From Salmonella enterica subsp. arizonae (GTDB lineage Bacteria > Pseudomonadota > Gammaproteobacteria > Enterobacterales > Enterobacteriaceae): 64,000 nt of DNA. Position 1 is the first letter of the stretch, and every line of letters begins with the position of its first letter. This document shows, piece after piece, positions 9,956 to 20,967 of this stretch. The position numbers and the translations under genes are program-made. The notes below the pieces were generated by a model. That model searched no databases. It worked only from the letters and a program-made list of their open reading frames with translations, and was not told the origin of the DNA. Location: positions 806,001 through 870,000 of the forward strand of contig NZ_VXJW01000001.1 of assembly GCF_008692845.1 (NCBI RefSeq). Reading direction: 5' to 3'.

Positions 9956-11389
9956 CTATTCTATATAACCAAGTTTAAACTGAACTTTACCAGCCAGCGA
10001 TACCAGTTCAGGATTTTCAGGATAAAAACGGAGTAGAGGGAAAAATACCGCCTCGCCTATAATGCTTCGGCTATTGGCATGATTCGGGCGCAACCCCCAG
10101 ATATTTTGGTAAGTGACCGGCACCACCTGCCCATTCATGGTTGTGTTGCCGATATACAGCATAATATGCCCTGGAATATAAACCAGCGTAGTAAAAGGTT
10201 TACCGTATCTGGTAAGATAATCGATCCGCATTTGGATACTTTTATTGCTGAGATCAACGACTCGTTCAGCAGCCTCTACCTGCGCGGTTGAATGCCTGGG
10301 CAGGAATATACCAAACGGCATCAACAGACTGCGGATTTCGGCTGAACAATCATTATAAAAATTAAAATTTCCCCAGCCATAGGGGGCACCGCCCATTGAT
10401 TTCATTAGCACTGCGATATTTTCCGGCGTCATTTTCCACGGCATAGCTGTAAACGCTTTGTCGCTTAGCCAGACCCAATGGATAGACGCGCGGCCGTTGC
10501 TGTCGCGAACGGGCGCTGCGATCAGGAAAAGCCCTGCCCGTTTATACCGGAACGGTAAAATGGTGCCCGGTCGTCCGGTAAAATAATAGACGCCTGCGGT
10601 ATGGACAGAAACCGGCGCGCTGATAAATGCCCCCAGTTGCTTATAAGCGAGCGAAACCCACTGCTTCACAAATGTCTGATCCACACTGGCAATATCTTCG
10701 CTATGAACCCAGCCTGTTACCGTCGGTGAAACAACATATTGCCAGCGCTGGTCTTTGCTTTCCGTCAGTGTATAGACAGGCGTGCCGGGGCGCAGCGAAG
10801 ACATTTGTAAGTTATCGAAAGGGTACCCCTCGCCCGCTCGACGTGGATCGTTAAATAACGGATCGTCCGTTGGCAGAGCTCTGGCTAAACTCTCTCTGAC
10901 CATAATACCTCGTCGGGAGGCATGATATATATTGTCAATTCTCGTGTCAGCATTCCCTCTTACCCCCTCTTTCCAGCGTGAAGAATAAAGTCTGAAATTT
11001 TCCCCCCAATAAGTACTGCCGTCGCTAAGGAACTGCTTAATACTGGCATCCCGGACCTGGCCTGCATTTTTTTTCAGCAACCCTGTTATATAAACAGCAT
11101 TCCACGGCGAGTGCGATTCATTATCCATTCCGAAATAATGGGATTTAAGTGCGCTAAAGTAGCGTTGTTGGGTAGTACTATCAATAACCGGAATAGCGAA
11201 ATCAGCCGAGTCCGGAGGTATCCATTTATCGACGGACTGTGAATAATCCGCTAACGGAAAGCGCGTTTTTGTTGGATCAATATAGTCCTTTTCGGAAATT
11301 TCACCTTTGGCCGTTGGTCGATAGGTCATCTGGTGGCAGGCTGTAAGGCACAATGGCATCAATAAAACGGCCCAAGCTTTGTTTTGCAT
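9956..11389 (-). CDS. ecgA: Lipoprotein peptidoglycan D,L-endopeptidase, EcgA-like (SH3 + NlpC/P60)
   Basis: A 477-aa cell-wall hydrolase. The signal peptide ends in the lipobox LTAC (Cys18). SH3-like domains occupy the middle, around WQYVVSPTVTGWVHSEDI. The C-terminal NlpC/P60 domain holds the catalytic dyad: Cys in NFYNDCSAE and His in YIPGHIMLYIG. From position and architecture this is the Salmonella endopeptidase described as EcgA, which is induced in non-growing intracellular bacteria under PhoP control; the name rests on memory of that locus. The start at 11389 (MQNKAWAV) is chosen because GGAG lies 6 nt before the third of three tandem ATGs. Confidence 0.8.
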   Translation of the reverse strand: MQNKAWAVLLMPLCLTACHQMTYRPTAKGEISEKDYIDPTKTRFPLADYSQSVDKWIPPDSADFAIPVIDSTTQQRYFSALKSHYFGMDNESHSPWNAVYITGLLKKNAGQVRDASIKQFLSDGSTYWGENFRLYSSRWKEGVRGNADTRIDNIYHASRRGIMVRESLARALPTDDPLFNDPRRAGEGYPFDNLQMSSLRPGTPVYTLTESKDQRWQYVVSPTVTGWVHSEDIASVDQTFVKQWVSLAYKQLGAFISAPVSVHTAGVYYFTGRPGTILPFRYKRAGLFLIAAPVRDSNGRASIHWVWLSDKAFTAMPWKMTPENIAVLMKSMGGAPYGWGNFNFYNDCSAEIRSLLMPFGIFLPRHSTAQVEAAERVVDLSNKSIQMRIDYLTRYGKPFTTLVYIPGHIMLYIGNTTMNGQVVPVTYQNIWGLRPNHANSRSIIGEAVFFPLLRFYPENPELVSLAGKVQFKLGYIE

Positions 11390-11609
11390 CATCATCTCCG
11401 TAAAGTAGGGAAAGCACAAAAGAGAGACTGACCAAAACCGCCATTTACGAAAACCTAAAATTATCTGTAGTTGACCTGTTATTAAGACATAATTACAAAA
11501 CGTGATTAAAGTGTGATGCAGATCGCATTATCTTATGATGACTATTCGCCTGCTATTTACCTTTAATTATATTGCTTAAAAAGCATCGTTTGCACAATCA
11601 TATACTCGT

Positions 11610-11900
11610 TTAATTTGCATAAACACTCCACTGACCAGTCTCCATTTTTTTCAGACAATACATACTGTAGCGTGTCGATCCTATTATTTTTATATATTGT
11701 GCAAAATCATTAGCATCGACGTAGCCGATAAAATTACGCGCATTACACGTAAAAGAGGAATACTCATCCGGAAGAAAGTAGGTTACGATTTTCGTATCAG
11801 GCTCATACACAATAAAAAAGAGTAGTAAAGCGCATCCTACAATCCCAATACTAATGAAGCTAATAAATAATTTTGCATTATCGGTATATTTCACTGGCAT
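11610..11900 (-). CDS. Hypothetical inner-membrane protein
   Basis: A protein of about 96 aa with one N-terminal transmembrane segment (LFISFISIGIVGCALLLFFI) and a roughly 65-residue periplasmic part containing two cysteines (Cys in FTCNARN and MYCLKK) that could form a disulfide. The start at 11900 (MPVKYTDN) has GAAGG correctly spaced; an in-frame ATG at 11915 adds five residues but lacks a ribosome site. The function is unknown. It lies just upstream of the EcgA-like gene on the same strand with a 220-bp AT-rich gap, so it is probably a separate unit. Confidence 0.6.
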   Translation of the reverse strand: MPVKYTDNAKLFISFISIGIVGCALLLFFIVYEPDTKIVTYFLPDEYSSFTCNARNFIGYVDANDFAQYIKIIGSTRYSMYCLKKMETGQWSVYAN

Positions 11901-12125
11901 ATCTACCTTCTTCATATAAGCAGGAATAAAACATACCAGTATTTTTTATACAGATTAATGAATTTTACAGGCTGATTTACCCAGTATTTAGTATTTACCA
12001 GGCATGAACCCTGTAGGTCGGTAAAACGATAACTGCTGTACTGACAGAAATGCCGCTACAGGTATTTTTTACTATGAATAGCGCTGGAGAGTTTACACTC
12101 CCAGCTGACGTATATGCTAAAGACA

Positions 12126-12150
12126 CAAAAAAACCACCCGTAGGTGGTTT
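12126..12150 (-). terminator. Rho-independent terminator of the tRNA operon
   Basis: On the minus strand, the stem AAACCACC/GGTGGTTT with loop TACG is followed by a run of seven T. It lies 42 nt past the 3' end of the tRNA-Leu gene and closes the glyW-cysT-leuZ transcript. Confidence 0.85.
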
Positions 12151-12191
12151 CACGACACTGCTTATTGCTTTGATTATTCTTATCTTTCCCA

Positions 12192-12278
12192 TGGTACCCG
12201 GAGCGGGACTTGAACCCGCACAGCGCGAACGCCGAGGGATTTTAAATCCCTTGTGTCTACCGATTCCACCATCCGGGC
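12192..12278 (-). tRNA. leuZ: tRNA-Leu (anticodon TAA)
   Basis: 87 nt including an encoded CCA. It has the long variable arm of a type II tRNA and an anticodon stem GGGAT/ATCCC-like around TAA. Acceptor arms GCCCGG and CCGGGT pair. It is the last gene of the glyW-cysT-leuZ cluster, as in E. coli. Confidence 0.95.
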
Positions 12279-12291
12279 TCGGGAAAAAAAT

Positions 12292-12365
12292 TGGAGGCGC
12301 GTTCCGGAGTCGAACCGGACTAGACGGATTTGCAATCCGCTACATAACCGCTTTGTTAACGCGCC
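12292..12365 (-). tRNA. cysT: tRNA-Cys (anticodon GCA)
   Basis: 74 nt with encoded CCA. Acceptor arms GGCGCGT and ACGCGCC pair, the anticodon loop contains GCA, and the T-arm has GGTTCGA. It is the middle gene of the tRNA cluster, 13 nt from leuZ. Confidence 0.95.
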
Positions 12366-12417
12366 AAACTTTTCATATCCTTCAGCCAGTATCCGCCTTA
12401 TGCAAAGGCTTTTAAAC

Positions 12418-12493
<76 letters not shown>

Positions 12494-12644
12494 ATAACTA
12501 AGTAACTTTGTTAATCACTTGATTTTGTTATCGTCTGGCAATCAGTACTGCCGTTCGATGCGTTGCATTCTACTTACCTGACGCACTGAGTCAACGATAT
12601 TTTTCGTCACTCACGATCGTTTGCTGAAATTTGCGGCGAAACGA

Positions 12645-13193
12645 TCACTGATCAAGCAAATCTCCACGTGCAGCGCTCAAATATTGCAACATTGACCACA
12701 ACGTTAGCACTGCGGCGACAAAGAAAAGTGCGATACCCGCATACTCTACCCACAAATTCGGACGCCACAAGAGCCACGCCAGCGCCACCATTTGCGCGGT
12801 AGTTTTGACTTTACCGATCCAGGAGACCGCTACGCTACTGCGTTTGCCCAACTCTGCCATCCATTCACGCAATGCAGAGATAATAATTTCGCGGGCTATC
12901 ATCGTCGCCGCAGGTAACGTCACCCACCAGCTATGATAATGCTCGGTAACCAGTACCATGGCGATCGCCACCAGCACCTTGTCAGCGACAGGGTCGAGGA
13001 AGGCGCCGAAACGCGTACTCTGGTTCCAGCGTCGCGCCAGAAAACCGTCAAACCAATCGGTAATAGCGGCAATACAGAAAATCAGCGCGCTGACCATAGG
13101 CGCCCAGGCGAACGGTAAATAAAACACCACGACAAAAAATGGGATCAGGATGACGCGAAACAGCGTGAGCAACGTAGGGATATTAAATTGCAT
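12645..13193 (-). CDS. pgsA: CDP-diacylglycerol-glycerol-3-phosphate phosphatidyltransferase PgsA
   Basis: Makes phosphatidylglycerophosphate from CDP-diacylglycerol and glycerol-3-phosphate, the committed step of acidic phospholipid synthesis, in the inner membrane. The 182-aa protein carries the CDP-alcohol phosphotransferase signature ([10 protein letters not shown] ... [10 protein letters not shown], about residues 46-73) and four or more hydrophobic helices. It is the same length as E. coli PgsA. It lies downstream of uvrC with a 56-bp gap and likely shares the uvrY-uvrC-pgsA transcript. Confidence 0.97.
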   Translation of the reverse strand: MQFNIPTLLTLFRVILIPFFVVVFYLPFAWAPMVSALIFCIAAITDWFDGFLARRWNQSTRFGAFLDPVADKVLVAIAMVLVTEHYHSWWVTLPAATMIAREIIISALREWMAELGKRSSVAVSWIGKVKTTAQMVALAWLLWRPNLWVEYAGIALFFVAAVLTLWSMLQYLSAARGDLLDQ

Positions 13194-13249
13194 AGTGACG
13201 GGTAACTATCTGTTGTCAGTGAAATTACCCCTATGTTGCTACAGTGGCC

Positions 13250-15082
13250 TCAATGTTTCAACGACCAGAAGATCTTTTCTGCGAGACCTTGCGAAATACC
13301 CGGCACTTTTGCAATTTCTTCTACGCTGGCGTTACGTAGCCCTTGCAAACCGCCCATATATTTCAGCAACATTTGACGACGTTTAGGCCCAACGCCTTCA
13401 ATAGTTTCCAGCGTACTGGTGTTTTTTACCTTCGCACGTTTTTTACGGTGCCCGCCGATCGCGTGATCGTGCGACTCATCGCGAATATGCTGAATGACAT
13501 GCAGCGCTGGCGAGTCCGGCGGCAGGCAAAACCCTTCGCCTTCCGGTTCAAAAAAGAGCGTTTCCAGCCCGGCCTTTCTGTCTGCGCCTTTGGCGACGCC
13601 AAGCAGCAATGGGCGATGCTTATCCCAGGGAACATCCATTTCAGCGAAAACGGCTTTCGCCTGGGCGAGCTGCCCTTTTCCGCCGTCAATCAGAATAACG
13701 TCCGGTATCTTACTTTCTTCTATGGCTTTACCATAACGTCGACGTAACACTTGATTCATCGCCGCGTAATCATCGCCCGGCGTAATACCCGCGATATTAT
13801 AACGACGATACTCAGCGCGTATCGGCCCGTTAGCATCAAATACCACACAGGATGCGACCGTTTGCTCCCCCATCGTATGGCTGATGTCAAAACATTCCAT
13901 CCGCTTGACCGCAGGAAGTTTTAACACTGTCGCCAGCGCGGTCAAACGCTGCGTGACGGTGGACTGCTGTGAGAGTTTGGTGGTTAAGGCCGTCGCCGCA
14001 TTGGTTCGCGCCAGTTTGAGGTAACGGGCGCGATCGCCGCGCGGTTTCGTCTGGACATAAATACGCCGTCCCGCAAGCTCCGACAGCGAGTCGGCCAGTA
14101 GCATTTTATCGCTCAGATTAAAATCGAGTAGTATCTCGCCCGGTAAAGTACGCATCTGGCTGCCTTGCAGGTAAAACTGCCCGACAAAGGTTTCTACCAC
14201 TTCACCCAGTTCCGTACCGCCAGGCACTTTTGGAAAATAGCTGCGACTGCCCAGCACCTTACCCTGCCGAATAAACAGCACATGCACACAGGCCATACCG
14301 GCATCAAAAGCCACGCCGATAACGTCGAGATCGTCGCCCGAATTGGAGACAAACTGCCTCTCCGTGACCCGGCGTACCGCTTGGATCTGATCGCGAATAC
14401 GCGCCGCCTCTTCAAAGGCCAGCTCCTGGCTGGCCTTTTCCATCCGGGCAATCAACTGCGTTAAAACCTGGTCGTCCTTGCCGGACAAAAATAACCGGAC
14501 ATATTCCACCTGCTGCGCGTACTCCTCCTCGCTGACCAGTCCTGCAACGCATGGGCCTAAGCACCGGCCAATCTGGTATTGCAGGCAAGGACGCGAGCGG
14601 TTGCGATAGACACTGTTTTCGCACTGACGGACAGGGAAAATTTTCTGTAACAGCGCCAGCGTTTCCCGCACGGCATAGCCATTAGGAAACGGGCCAAAAT
14701 ACTCACCTTTCGCATGCTTGGCGCCACGGTGCATCGCCAGACGCGGATGCGTATCGCCGCTCAGAAAAATAAAAGGATAGGATTTATCATCACGCAACAA
14801 AACATTGTAACGCGGTTGATACAACTTGATGTAATTATGTTCAAGCAACAACGCTTCCGTTTCGGTATGCGTTACCGTAACATCAATTTGTTGAATTTGC
14901 GCGACTAACGCTTCGGTTTTACGCGAAGCCAGGTTGCTACGAAAGTAACTGGAAAGACGCTTTTTCAGGTCTTTCGCTTTACCCACATAAATAACCGTAC
15001 CTCCGGCATCATACATACGATAGACGCCAGGTTGGCTGGTAACGGTTTTCAGGAACGCCTTTGCGTCAAACATTTCACTCAC
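13250..15082 (-). CDS. uvrC: Excinuclease ABC subunit C, UvrC
   Basis: The nuclease of UvrABC nucleotide-excision repair, making incisions on both sides of a lesion. The 610-aa protein has a GIY-YIG domain at the N-terminus ([20 protein letters not shown], residues about 19-38) for the 3' cut. Next come a Cys-containing linker, a UVR helix pair near residues 205-235 for UvrB contact, an RNase H-like domain with [10 protein letters not shown] for the 5' cut, and C-terminal helix-hairpin-helix motifs ([20 protein letters not shown]). It overlaps the end of uvrY by 4 nt, so the two are translationally coupled. Confidence 0.98.
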   Translation of the reverse strand: MSEMFDAKAFLKTVTSQPGVYRMYDAGGTVIYVGKAKDLKKRLSSYFRSNLASRKTEALVAQIQQIDVTVTHTETEALLLEHNYIKLYQPRYNVLLRDDKSYPFIFLSGDTHPRLAMHRGAKHAKGEYFGPFPNGYAVRETLALLQKIFPVRQCENSVYRNRSRPCLQYQIGRCLGPCVAGLVSEEEYAQQVEYVRLFLSGKDDQVLTQLIARMEKASQELAFEEAARIRDQIQAVRRVTERQFVSNSGDDLDVIGVAFDAGMACVHVLFIRQGKVLGSRSYFPKVPGGTELGEVVETFVGQFYLQGSQMRTLPGEILLDFNLSDKMLLADSLSELAGRRIYVQTKPRGDRARYLKLARTNAATALTTKLSQQSTVTQRLTALATVLKLPAVKRMECFDISHTMGEQTVASCVVFDANGPIRAEYRRYNIAGITPGDDYAAMNQVLRRRYGKAIEESKIPDVILIDGGKGQLAQAKAVFAEMDVPWDKHRPLLLGVAKGADRKAGLETLFFEPEGEGFCLPPDSPALHVIQHIRDESHDHAIGGHRKKRAKVKNTSTLETIEGVGPKRRQMLLKYMGGLQGLRNASVEEIAKVPGISQGLAEKIFWSLKH

Positions 15083-15735
15083 TGGCTTGTTAACGTCTCC
15101 GCATTACACAGGCCATGGCGGATTGCCAGGTGAGTCAGCTCAACATCACCATGAATGTTTAATTTACTGAACATACGATAGCGATAGCTGTTCACCGTTT
15201 TAGGACTGAGATTCAGTTGTTCTGAAATCTCATTGACCTTCTGACCCTTGGTGATCATCAGCATAATCTGCAACTCGCGTTCAGACAAACTGGCGAACGG
15301 TGTTTCTGTTTTTGCAGGCTCAATCTGACTGAGCGCCATCTGCTGGGCAATATCGGAGGCGATATAGCGTTGTCCGGTATACACCGAACGAATAGCATTC
15401 ACCACCTCCTGGGGCGCGGCACCTTTACTGAGATAGCCAGCTGCGCCAGCCTGCATCACTTTAGCGGGCAACGGGTTCTCCGTATGGACGGTCAGCATGA
15501 TTACTTTGATATCCGCTGTCGATCGGGCAATTTTGCGCGTCGCCTCAAGGCCGCCGATACCGGGCATATTCATATCCATCAGCACGACGTCAACGGCGTT
15601 AGTACGGCACCATTTTACCGCATCTTCTCCGCAGCACGCTTCACCGACAACTTTAATGCCCTTTATATCTTCAAGAATGCGTCGTATCCCTGCGCGCACC
15701 AGTTCGTGGTCATCAACAAGAAGAACGTTGATCAA
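15079..15735 (-). CDS. uvrY: Response regulator UvrY (SirA) of the BarA/UvrY two-component system
   Basis: A 218-aa response regulator: receiver domain with the phosphoacceptor Asp54 in [10 protein letters not shown] and conserved DD at 8-9, followed by a LuxR-type HTH near residues 150-205 ([12 protein letters not shown] ... [14 protein letters not shown]). It is phosphorylated by BarA and activates csrB/csrC transcription; as SirA in Salmonella it feeds SPI-1 invasion control and motility. It heads the uvrY-uvrC-pgsA unit. The start at 15735 follows AAAGGAATATCTCC-type spacing on the coding strand. Confidence 0.97.
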   Translation of the reverse strand: MINVLLVDDHELVRAGIRRILEDIKGIKVVGEACCGEDAVKWCRTNAVDVVLMDMNMPGIGGLEATRKIARSTADIKVIMLTVHTENPLPAKVMQAGAAGYLSKGAAPQEVVNAIRSVYTGQRYIASDIAQQMALSQIEPAKTETPFASLSERELQIMLMITKGQKVNEISEQLNLSPKTVNSYRYRMFSKLNIHGDVELTHLAIRHGLCNAETLTSQ

Positions 15736-16197
15736 AGGAATATCTCCAGAATAGGGATAACGCTACTGATAGTTAATCGTCCTTATATTAGCTGGTTTTA
15801 TCTCAACTTTGAAACGTAAAAAAACGCCGGGTATTCGATTTTGCTCTCGTTTTTGGAAATTATGTTGTACGTCGCGTGGAAAAAACCAGCGCTGTAGCCC
15901 TTCGGACGGCGATGCCCTGGTGAGTTATTTCATAATGGTGACAAAAATTTCACGTTCCGCTGTCTAAACCCTAATTAAGAAACCAACTTTGTAACAATAA
16001 TTAACGAGTGAAATACGCAGAATAAACAAAGAATGAAGGAAATATATGCATCACGCGGCAACGTTTATTTTATGGGTAAACCTTCAGCCTTTTGATCAAA
16101 AAACAACCACTGCTATTTTTAGCGCAGCTTATGGTATACTCCGCCGCCTTAACATCTGCTATCGCACATTTTCACTGAAACATAACGAGGAAAATAA
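15736..16197. other. Divergent promoter region between uvrY and yecF
   Basis: 462 bp without a supported gene. Just before yecF there is an extended -10 candidate, TGGTATACT (16132-16140), about 60 nt before the start codon. Nothing resembling an RNA gene or a terminator was recognised. Confidence 0.45.
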
Positions 16198-16422
16198 ATG
16201 AGTACGCCTGATTTTTCCACCGCTGAGAATAATCAAGAACTGGCTACTGAAGTCAACTGCCTGAAAGCCATGTTAACGCTGATGCTGCAGGCGATGGGCC
16301 AGGCCGATGCAGGGCGCGTGATTCTTAAAATGGAAAAACAGATCGCGCAGATGGATGATAAAGCACAAGCAGCAGTATTTGCCAGTACGGTTAAGCAAAT
16401 TAAACAGGCTTACCGCCAGTAG
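16198..16422 (+). CDS. yecF: YecF, small conserved protein (DUF2594)
   Basis: A 74-aa, mostly helical, hydrophilic protein ([20 protein letters not shown]...) matching E. coli YecF in position and length. There is no signal peptide or membrane segment, and the function is unknown. An ACGAGGAAAATAA ribosome region precedes the start. It is convergent with sdiA and followed by a hairpin and T-rich terminator. In E. coli it lies in the same uvrY-sdiA interval. Confidence 0.88.
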   Translation: MSTPDFSTAENNQELATEVNCLKAMLTLMLQAMGQADAGRVILKMEKQIAQMDDKAQAAVFASTVKQIKQAYRQ

Positions 16423-16423
16423 T

Positions 16424-16459
16424 AAAAAAACGGCTGTAAGCGTCGCTTTCAGCCGGTTT
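16424..16459. terminator. Hairpin between yecF and sdiA
   Basis: Arms ACGGCTG and CAGCCGGT enclose a 13-nt loop. The seven-A run on the left gives a T-run on the minus strand, so it is best placed to terminate sdiA. It may also stop yecF transcripts. Confidence 0.55.
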
Positions 16460-16488
16460 CGCTTCTGGCGCAAAGAACCGTCAACGCG

Positions 16489-17211
16489 TCATATCAAACC
16501 TGTCGCCGCAGCGTAACAGGCAATCTGCGTTTTATTCGGCGCATTGAATTTCTTCTGCATGTTTTTCTGATGAAAGTTAACGGTATTTTCAGAAATCGAC
16601 AGAATAATGGCTATCTCCGATGAGGTTTTACCCTCCGCCGTCCACTTCAGAATCTCTTTCTCACGTTTACTGAAACGCATCTCCGGCACCATTACTATGT
16701 CGTCTTCCAGTCTTGTCAACGCCGAAAGACTCTCCCGTGCCAGCAGTTGCAACCTGAGTTCCACTTCATCGTAGGTAAACGAGGAGCAGCCCAGACTGCC
16801 ACGAGAGACCGACAAAAAGCCCACCGCCCGATTCGGCAACATCACACTCTGGGTTACTCCCCTGCGTAATCCGAAACGCTGGGCTGCATCCCACATCGCC
16901 TGCGCCTCGTGAAATAGCACGTTATCCCAATGTAAATGGCCCTCCCTGAAATTTTCTGGCTTTAATACCGGATCGATCGCAATATAGTTTTCGGCTTGGT
17001 AATGCGTTACCCAAGCCTGAGGATAAGTGGTACGGAGCGATATTTTAGGTCGGGTAAAGGGAACGGGGTGACGAACACACAGCGAATAATAATCAAATTC
17101 CAGCCGCTGTGTCTGATACTGTAATTCAGTATAAACACCCTCTGCTGTCGCCATCTCCTGAAAACGTAACAGCATTGCGCGTCGCCAGGTGAAGAAATCA
17201 TTTTCCTGCAT
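16489..17211 (-). CDS. sdiA: LuxR-family acyl-homoserine-lactone receptor SdiA
   Basis: A 240-aa orphan quorum-sensing regulator. The N-terminal autoinducer-binding domain (about residues 1-165) contains the family's YYSLCVRHPVPFTRPK. The C-terminal LuxR HTH lies at about 175-235 (FSKREKEILKWTAEGKTSSE, then ISENTVNFHQKNM). Salmonella makes no AHL itself; SdiA detects other species' signals and activates rck and srgE. The start at 17211 (MQENDFFTW) matches the E. coli length, although the frame runs up to 17244. Confidence 0.96.
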   Translation of the reverse strand: MQENDFFTWRRAMLLRFQEMATAEGVYTELQYQTQRLEFDYYSLCVRHPVPFTRPKISLRTTYPQAWVTHYQAENYIAIDPVLKPENFREGHLHWDNVLFHEAQAMWDAAQRFGLRRGVTQSVMLPNRAVGFLSVSRGSLGCSSFTYDEVELRLQLLARESLSALTRLEDDIVMVPEMRFSKREKEILKWTAEGKTSSEIAIILSISENTVNFHQKNMQKKFNAPNKTQIACYAAATGLI

Positions 17212-17442
17212 TTTTATGATCACACCTTTGATATTGATAATCATTATTATGTATGGTTCAAGTTATCACATAAATAGCGTTTATATATAAAAAATAACAG
17301 ATAGATCGCAGAATACTTGAGCAGTATTACAGTTTTTATGCTTGAGCCTGAGGAAGTCGTTAATATTCTGGCAGGATTAGTTGATAAGTGTTCATTACGC
17401 TCGCCAGAAGCGCGGTAAATTCGAGCGAGCGCTAAAAAAGCA

Positions 17443-18195
17443 TTATTTCATTAAAAATTTCTCAAGAAACTGGCGGGTACGCGGATGTTGAGGATCGGCG
17501 AATATGGTTTTCGCAGGCCCCTGCTCAACGATTCGTCCCTGATCCATAAATATTGCCCGGTCAGCCACGTCGCGCGCAAAGCTCATTTCGTGAGTGATAA
17601 TCACCATCGTGCGTTTTTCCTGCGCCAGTTGGCGAATCGTATTGAGTACCTCGCCGACTAATTCAGGATCAAGCGCCGAAGTGGGTTCATCAAACAGAAT
17701 CACTTCCGGGCGCATCGCCAGCGCGCGCGCAATCGCCACGCGCTGCTGTTGCCCGCCCGACAGGCGGCGCGGATAGCTGGTCTCTTTTCCGGCCAACCCG
17801 ACTTTGGCTAACAGTTCCCGCGCCAGCGCCGTCGCGTCGGCTTTCGGCTCCCCCTTCACTATCACCGGACCTTCAATGATATTTTCCAGCACTGTACGAT
17901 GCGGGAACAGATTAAAACTCTGAAAGACAAAGCCGACATGCTGGCGCAACTGGCGAATCAGCCCTTTTTGCTGGCTTAATGAGCGGGCGGTATCAATGAC
18001 AATATCGCCCACTTTAATGGTGCCCGCTTCCGGTTGTTCCAGCAGGTTAATGCTGCGTAATAAGGTTGTCTTCCCTGAGCCGCTTGGGCCGATAATGGCG
18101 ACGACTTCTCCGGTCTTCACCTTAAGGTCGATACCGTGCAGCACCGTTTGACCGTGAAATTTTTTGACCAGGTTGGTGACTTCGATCGCACTCAT
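17443..18195 (-). CDS. tcyN: L-cystine ABC transporter ATP-binding protein TcyN (YecC)
   Basis: A 250-aa ATPase of the polar amino acid ABC importer family. It has Walker A GPSGSGKTT (near residue 33), a Q-loop in FVFQSFNLFPHRT, the signature LSGGQQQR and Walker B VILFDEPTSALDPE. It energises cystine uptake with the permease TcyL and the binding protein TcyJ (FliY), and also handles diaminopimelate and related compounds in E. coli. It overlaps the end of tcyL by 4 nt, so the two are coupled. Confidence 0.96.
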   Translation of the reverse strand: MSAIEVTNLVKKFHGQTVLHGIDLKVKTGEVVAIIGPSGSGKTTLLRSINLLEQPEAGTIKVGDIVIDTARSLSQQKGLIRQLRQHVGFVFQSFNLFPHRTVLENIIEGPVIVKGEPKADATALARELLAKVGLAGKETSYPRRLSGGQQQRVAIARALAMRPEVILFDEPTSALDPELVGEVLNTIRQLAQEKRTMVIITHEMSFARDVADRAIFMDQGRIVEQGPAKTIFADPQHPRTRQFLEKFLMK

Positions 18196-18860
18196 TTTGG
18201 CTCTCTCTCCTGGCGGTTAAGCTGGTTTTCAAAATAGTTTTGCAGCGCCGATAAAACGGTCGCCATTACCCAGTATATTAACGACGCGGCCAGATACATG
18301 GTAAACACCTCCAGCGTTCGCGAGGTAATTAACTGCGCCTGGCGGAACAGCTCAGGCACCTGAATCGTCGCGGCGAGCGACGTATCTTTCACCAAACTGA
18401 TAAAGCTGTTACTCAACGGCGGAAGCGCGACGCGAGCGGCCTGTGGCAAAATAGCGCGGTGTAGCGTCTGCCACGGCGTCATACCAATACTCGCCGCTGC
18501 TTCCCATTGCCCCTTGTCGATAGCCGAAATCGCCGCACGCAGCGTCTCAGACGTATAAGCCGCAGTATTGAGCGATAAACCAATCATCGCTGCCGGGATA
18601 GGATCCAGCTCAATACCAAATTGCGGCAGACCGTAATAGATCATAAATAGCTGTGCGATAAGCGGCGTGCCGCGAAAAATCGAGATATAAAAGCGCGCCA
18701 GCCAGCGAACCGGCCATAGCGGCGACATCCGCATCAGCGCCAGCACAAACCCCAGCAGCAGACCAAAAAACATACCGCCAATACTCAGTTGCAGGGTAAA
18801 CACAGCGCCTTTAAGCAAATACGGCAGTGATTCAATAACCAGTTGGATACTTTCTTGCAT
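18192..18860 (-). CDS. tcyL: L-cystine ABC transporter permease TcyL (YecS)
   Basis: A 222-aa inner-membrane permease with about five transmembrane helices. It has the EAA loop typical of amino-acid ABC permeases (EAAASIGMTPWQTLHRAILP, about residues 133-152), which docks the ATPase TcyN. It lies 20 bp after dcyD and overlaps tcyN, forming a dcyD-tcyL-tcyN unit. The start MQESIQLVIESLPYLLKG is at 18860, after a weak AGGTAATCAACG leader. Confidence 0.96.
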   Translation of the reverse strand: MQESIQLVIESLPYLLKGAVFTLQLSIGGMFFGLLLGFVLALMRMSPLWPVRWLARFYISIFRGTPLIAQLFMIYYGLPQFGIELDPIPAAMIGLSLNTAAYTSETLRAAISAIDKGQWEAAASIGMTPWQTLHRAILPQAARVALPPLSNSFISLVKDTSLAATIQVPELFRQAQLITSRTLEVFTMYLAASLIYWVMATVLSALQNYFENQLNRQEREPK

Positions 18861-18880
18861 TCGCGTTGATTACCTGGAGG

Positions 18881-20020
<1,140 letters not shown>

Positions 20021-20821
20021 TTATTGGGTTACGTCAGCGCCAAACCATTTTTCGGAGATCGCTTTTAAGGTGCCATCTTTTTGCATTTCCGCAATGGCGT
20101 TATCTACCGCTTTAAGCAAATCTTCGTTGCCTTTACGTAACGCAACGCCGGACTCCTGACGCGAAAACGCATCACCGGTGACAGCCAGCGTCCCTTTGGT
20201 TTTTTTCACCAGATCCAGCGCCGCCAGACGATCGACTAAAATCGCGTCAATACGGCCTACGCGCAGATCCTGGTATTTCGTAGGATCATCGTCGTAGGTA
20301 CGGATATCCACGCCCTGAACATGTTGACGTAGCCACTCTTCATAGTTAGTACCCAGCCCGACGCCTACTTTTTTGCCCTGCAGTTCGGCAGCCGTTTTGA
20401 TCGTACCTTCATTCCCTTTTTTCACCAGCGCCTGAACGCCGGAGACAGTATAAGGCGTAGAGAAATCATATTTTTTCTTGCGGACATCTGAAATCGTGAC
20501 CTGGTTTATCACCACATCAATACGTTTAGAATCCAGCGACGCCAGCATTCCGTCCCATTTGGTCGGTTTCAGCGACGCTTTAACACCCAGATGTTTTGCC
20601 AACGCCTCGGCGAAATCCACTTCAAAACCGGTTAATTTGCCGTCGCCGCCCTGAAAGCTAAACGGCGGATAGGTACCTTCCAGGCCTACCAGCAGCGTGC
20701 CGCGTTCTCTAACTTTATTCAGCAAACCCTCATCGGCAAAGCTCTTTGCGCTCATTCCCGCAACCAGCGCCACAGCCATTACTCCCATCAGTGCCTGACG
20801 TCCCAGCAGTGCTAATTTCAT
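20021..20821 (-). CDS. tcyJ: L-cystine-binding periplasmic protein TcyJ (FliY)
   Basis: A 266-aa solute-binding protein of ABC family 3 (SBP_bac_3). The signal peptide runs to about residue 29, ending in KSFADE. The ligand-binding body includes GTYPPFSFQGGDGKLTGFEV and the hinge region around NQVTISD. It captures cystine for TcyL/TcyN. It was named FliY for its place downstream of fliAZ but has no structural flagellar role. The start at 20821 (MKLALLGRQ) begins the signal peptide; the upstream extension to 20869 is not supported. Confidence 0.96.
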   Translation of the reverse strand: MKLALLGRQALMGVMAVALVAGMSAKSFADEGLLNKVRERGTLLVGLEGTYPPFSFQGGDGKLTGFEVDFAEALAKHLGVKASLKPTKWDGMLASLDSKRIDVVINQVTISDVRKKKYDFSTPYTVSGVQALVKKGNEGTIKTAAELQGKKVGVGLGTNYEEWLRQHVQGVDIRTYDDDPTKYQDLRVGRIDAILVDRLAALDLVKKTKGTLAVTGDAFSRQESGVALRKGNEDLLKAVDNAIAEMQKDGTLKAISEKWFGADVTQ

Positions 20822-20967
20822 AGTAACCCCGAATATTGCCGTTAATGACCATAGACTGTGTCCCGCCATGGCGCATCGTCACGTCTCGCGAACCTGTGGA
20901 GGACCCAGCCTAATGTAGAAGGTTTGCCGCAATTCACCAACACAACTCTGCTACATCTTATTCTTTT

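Noticed and set aside
11995..12415. ORFs overlapping the tRNA cluster (minus 11995-12192, plus 12050-12415 and 12253-12501)
   Set aside because: They read through tRNA genes and their terminator; not proteins.
13343..13747. 134-codon plus-strand ORF within uvrC
   Set aside because: Antisense to the intact, conserved uvrC frame.
15736..16197. Possible sRNA gene between uvrY and yecF
   Set aside because: No intrinsic terminator or conserved stem could be identified; only promoter-like elements.
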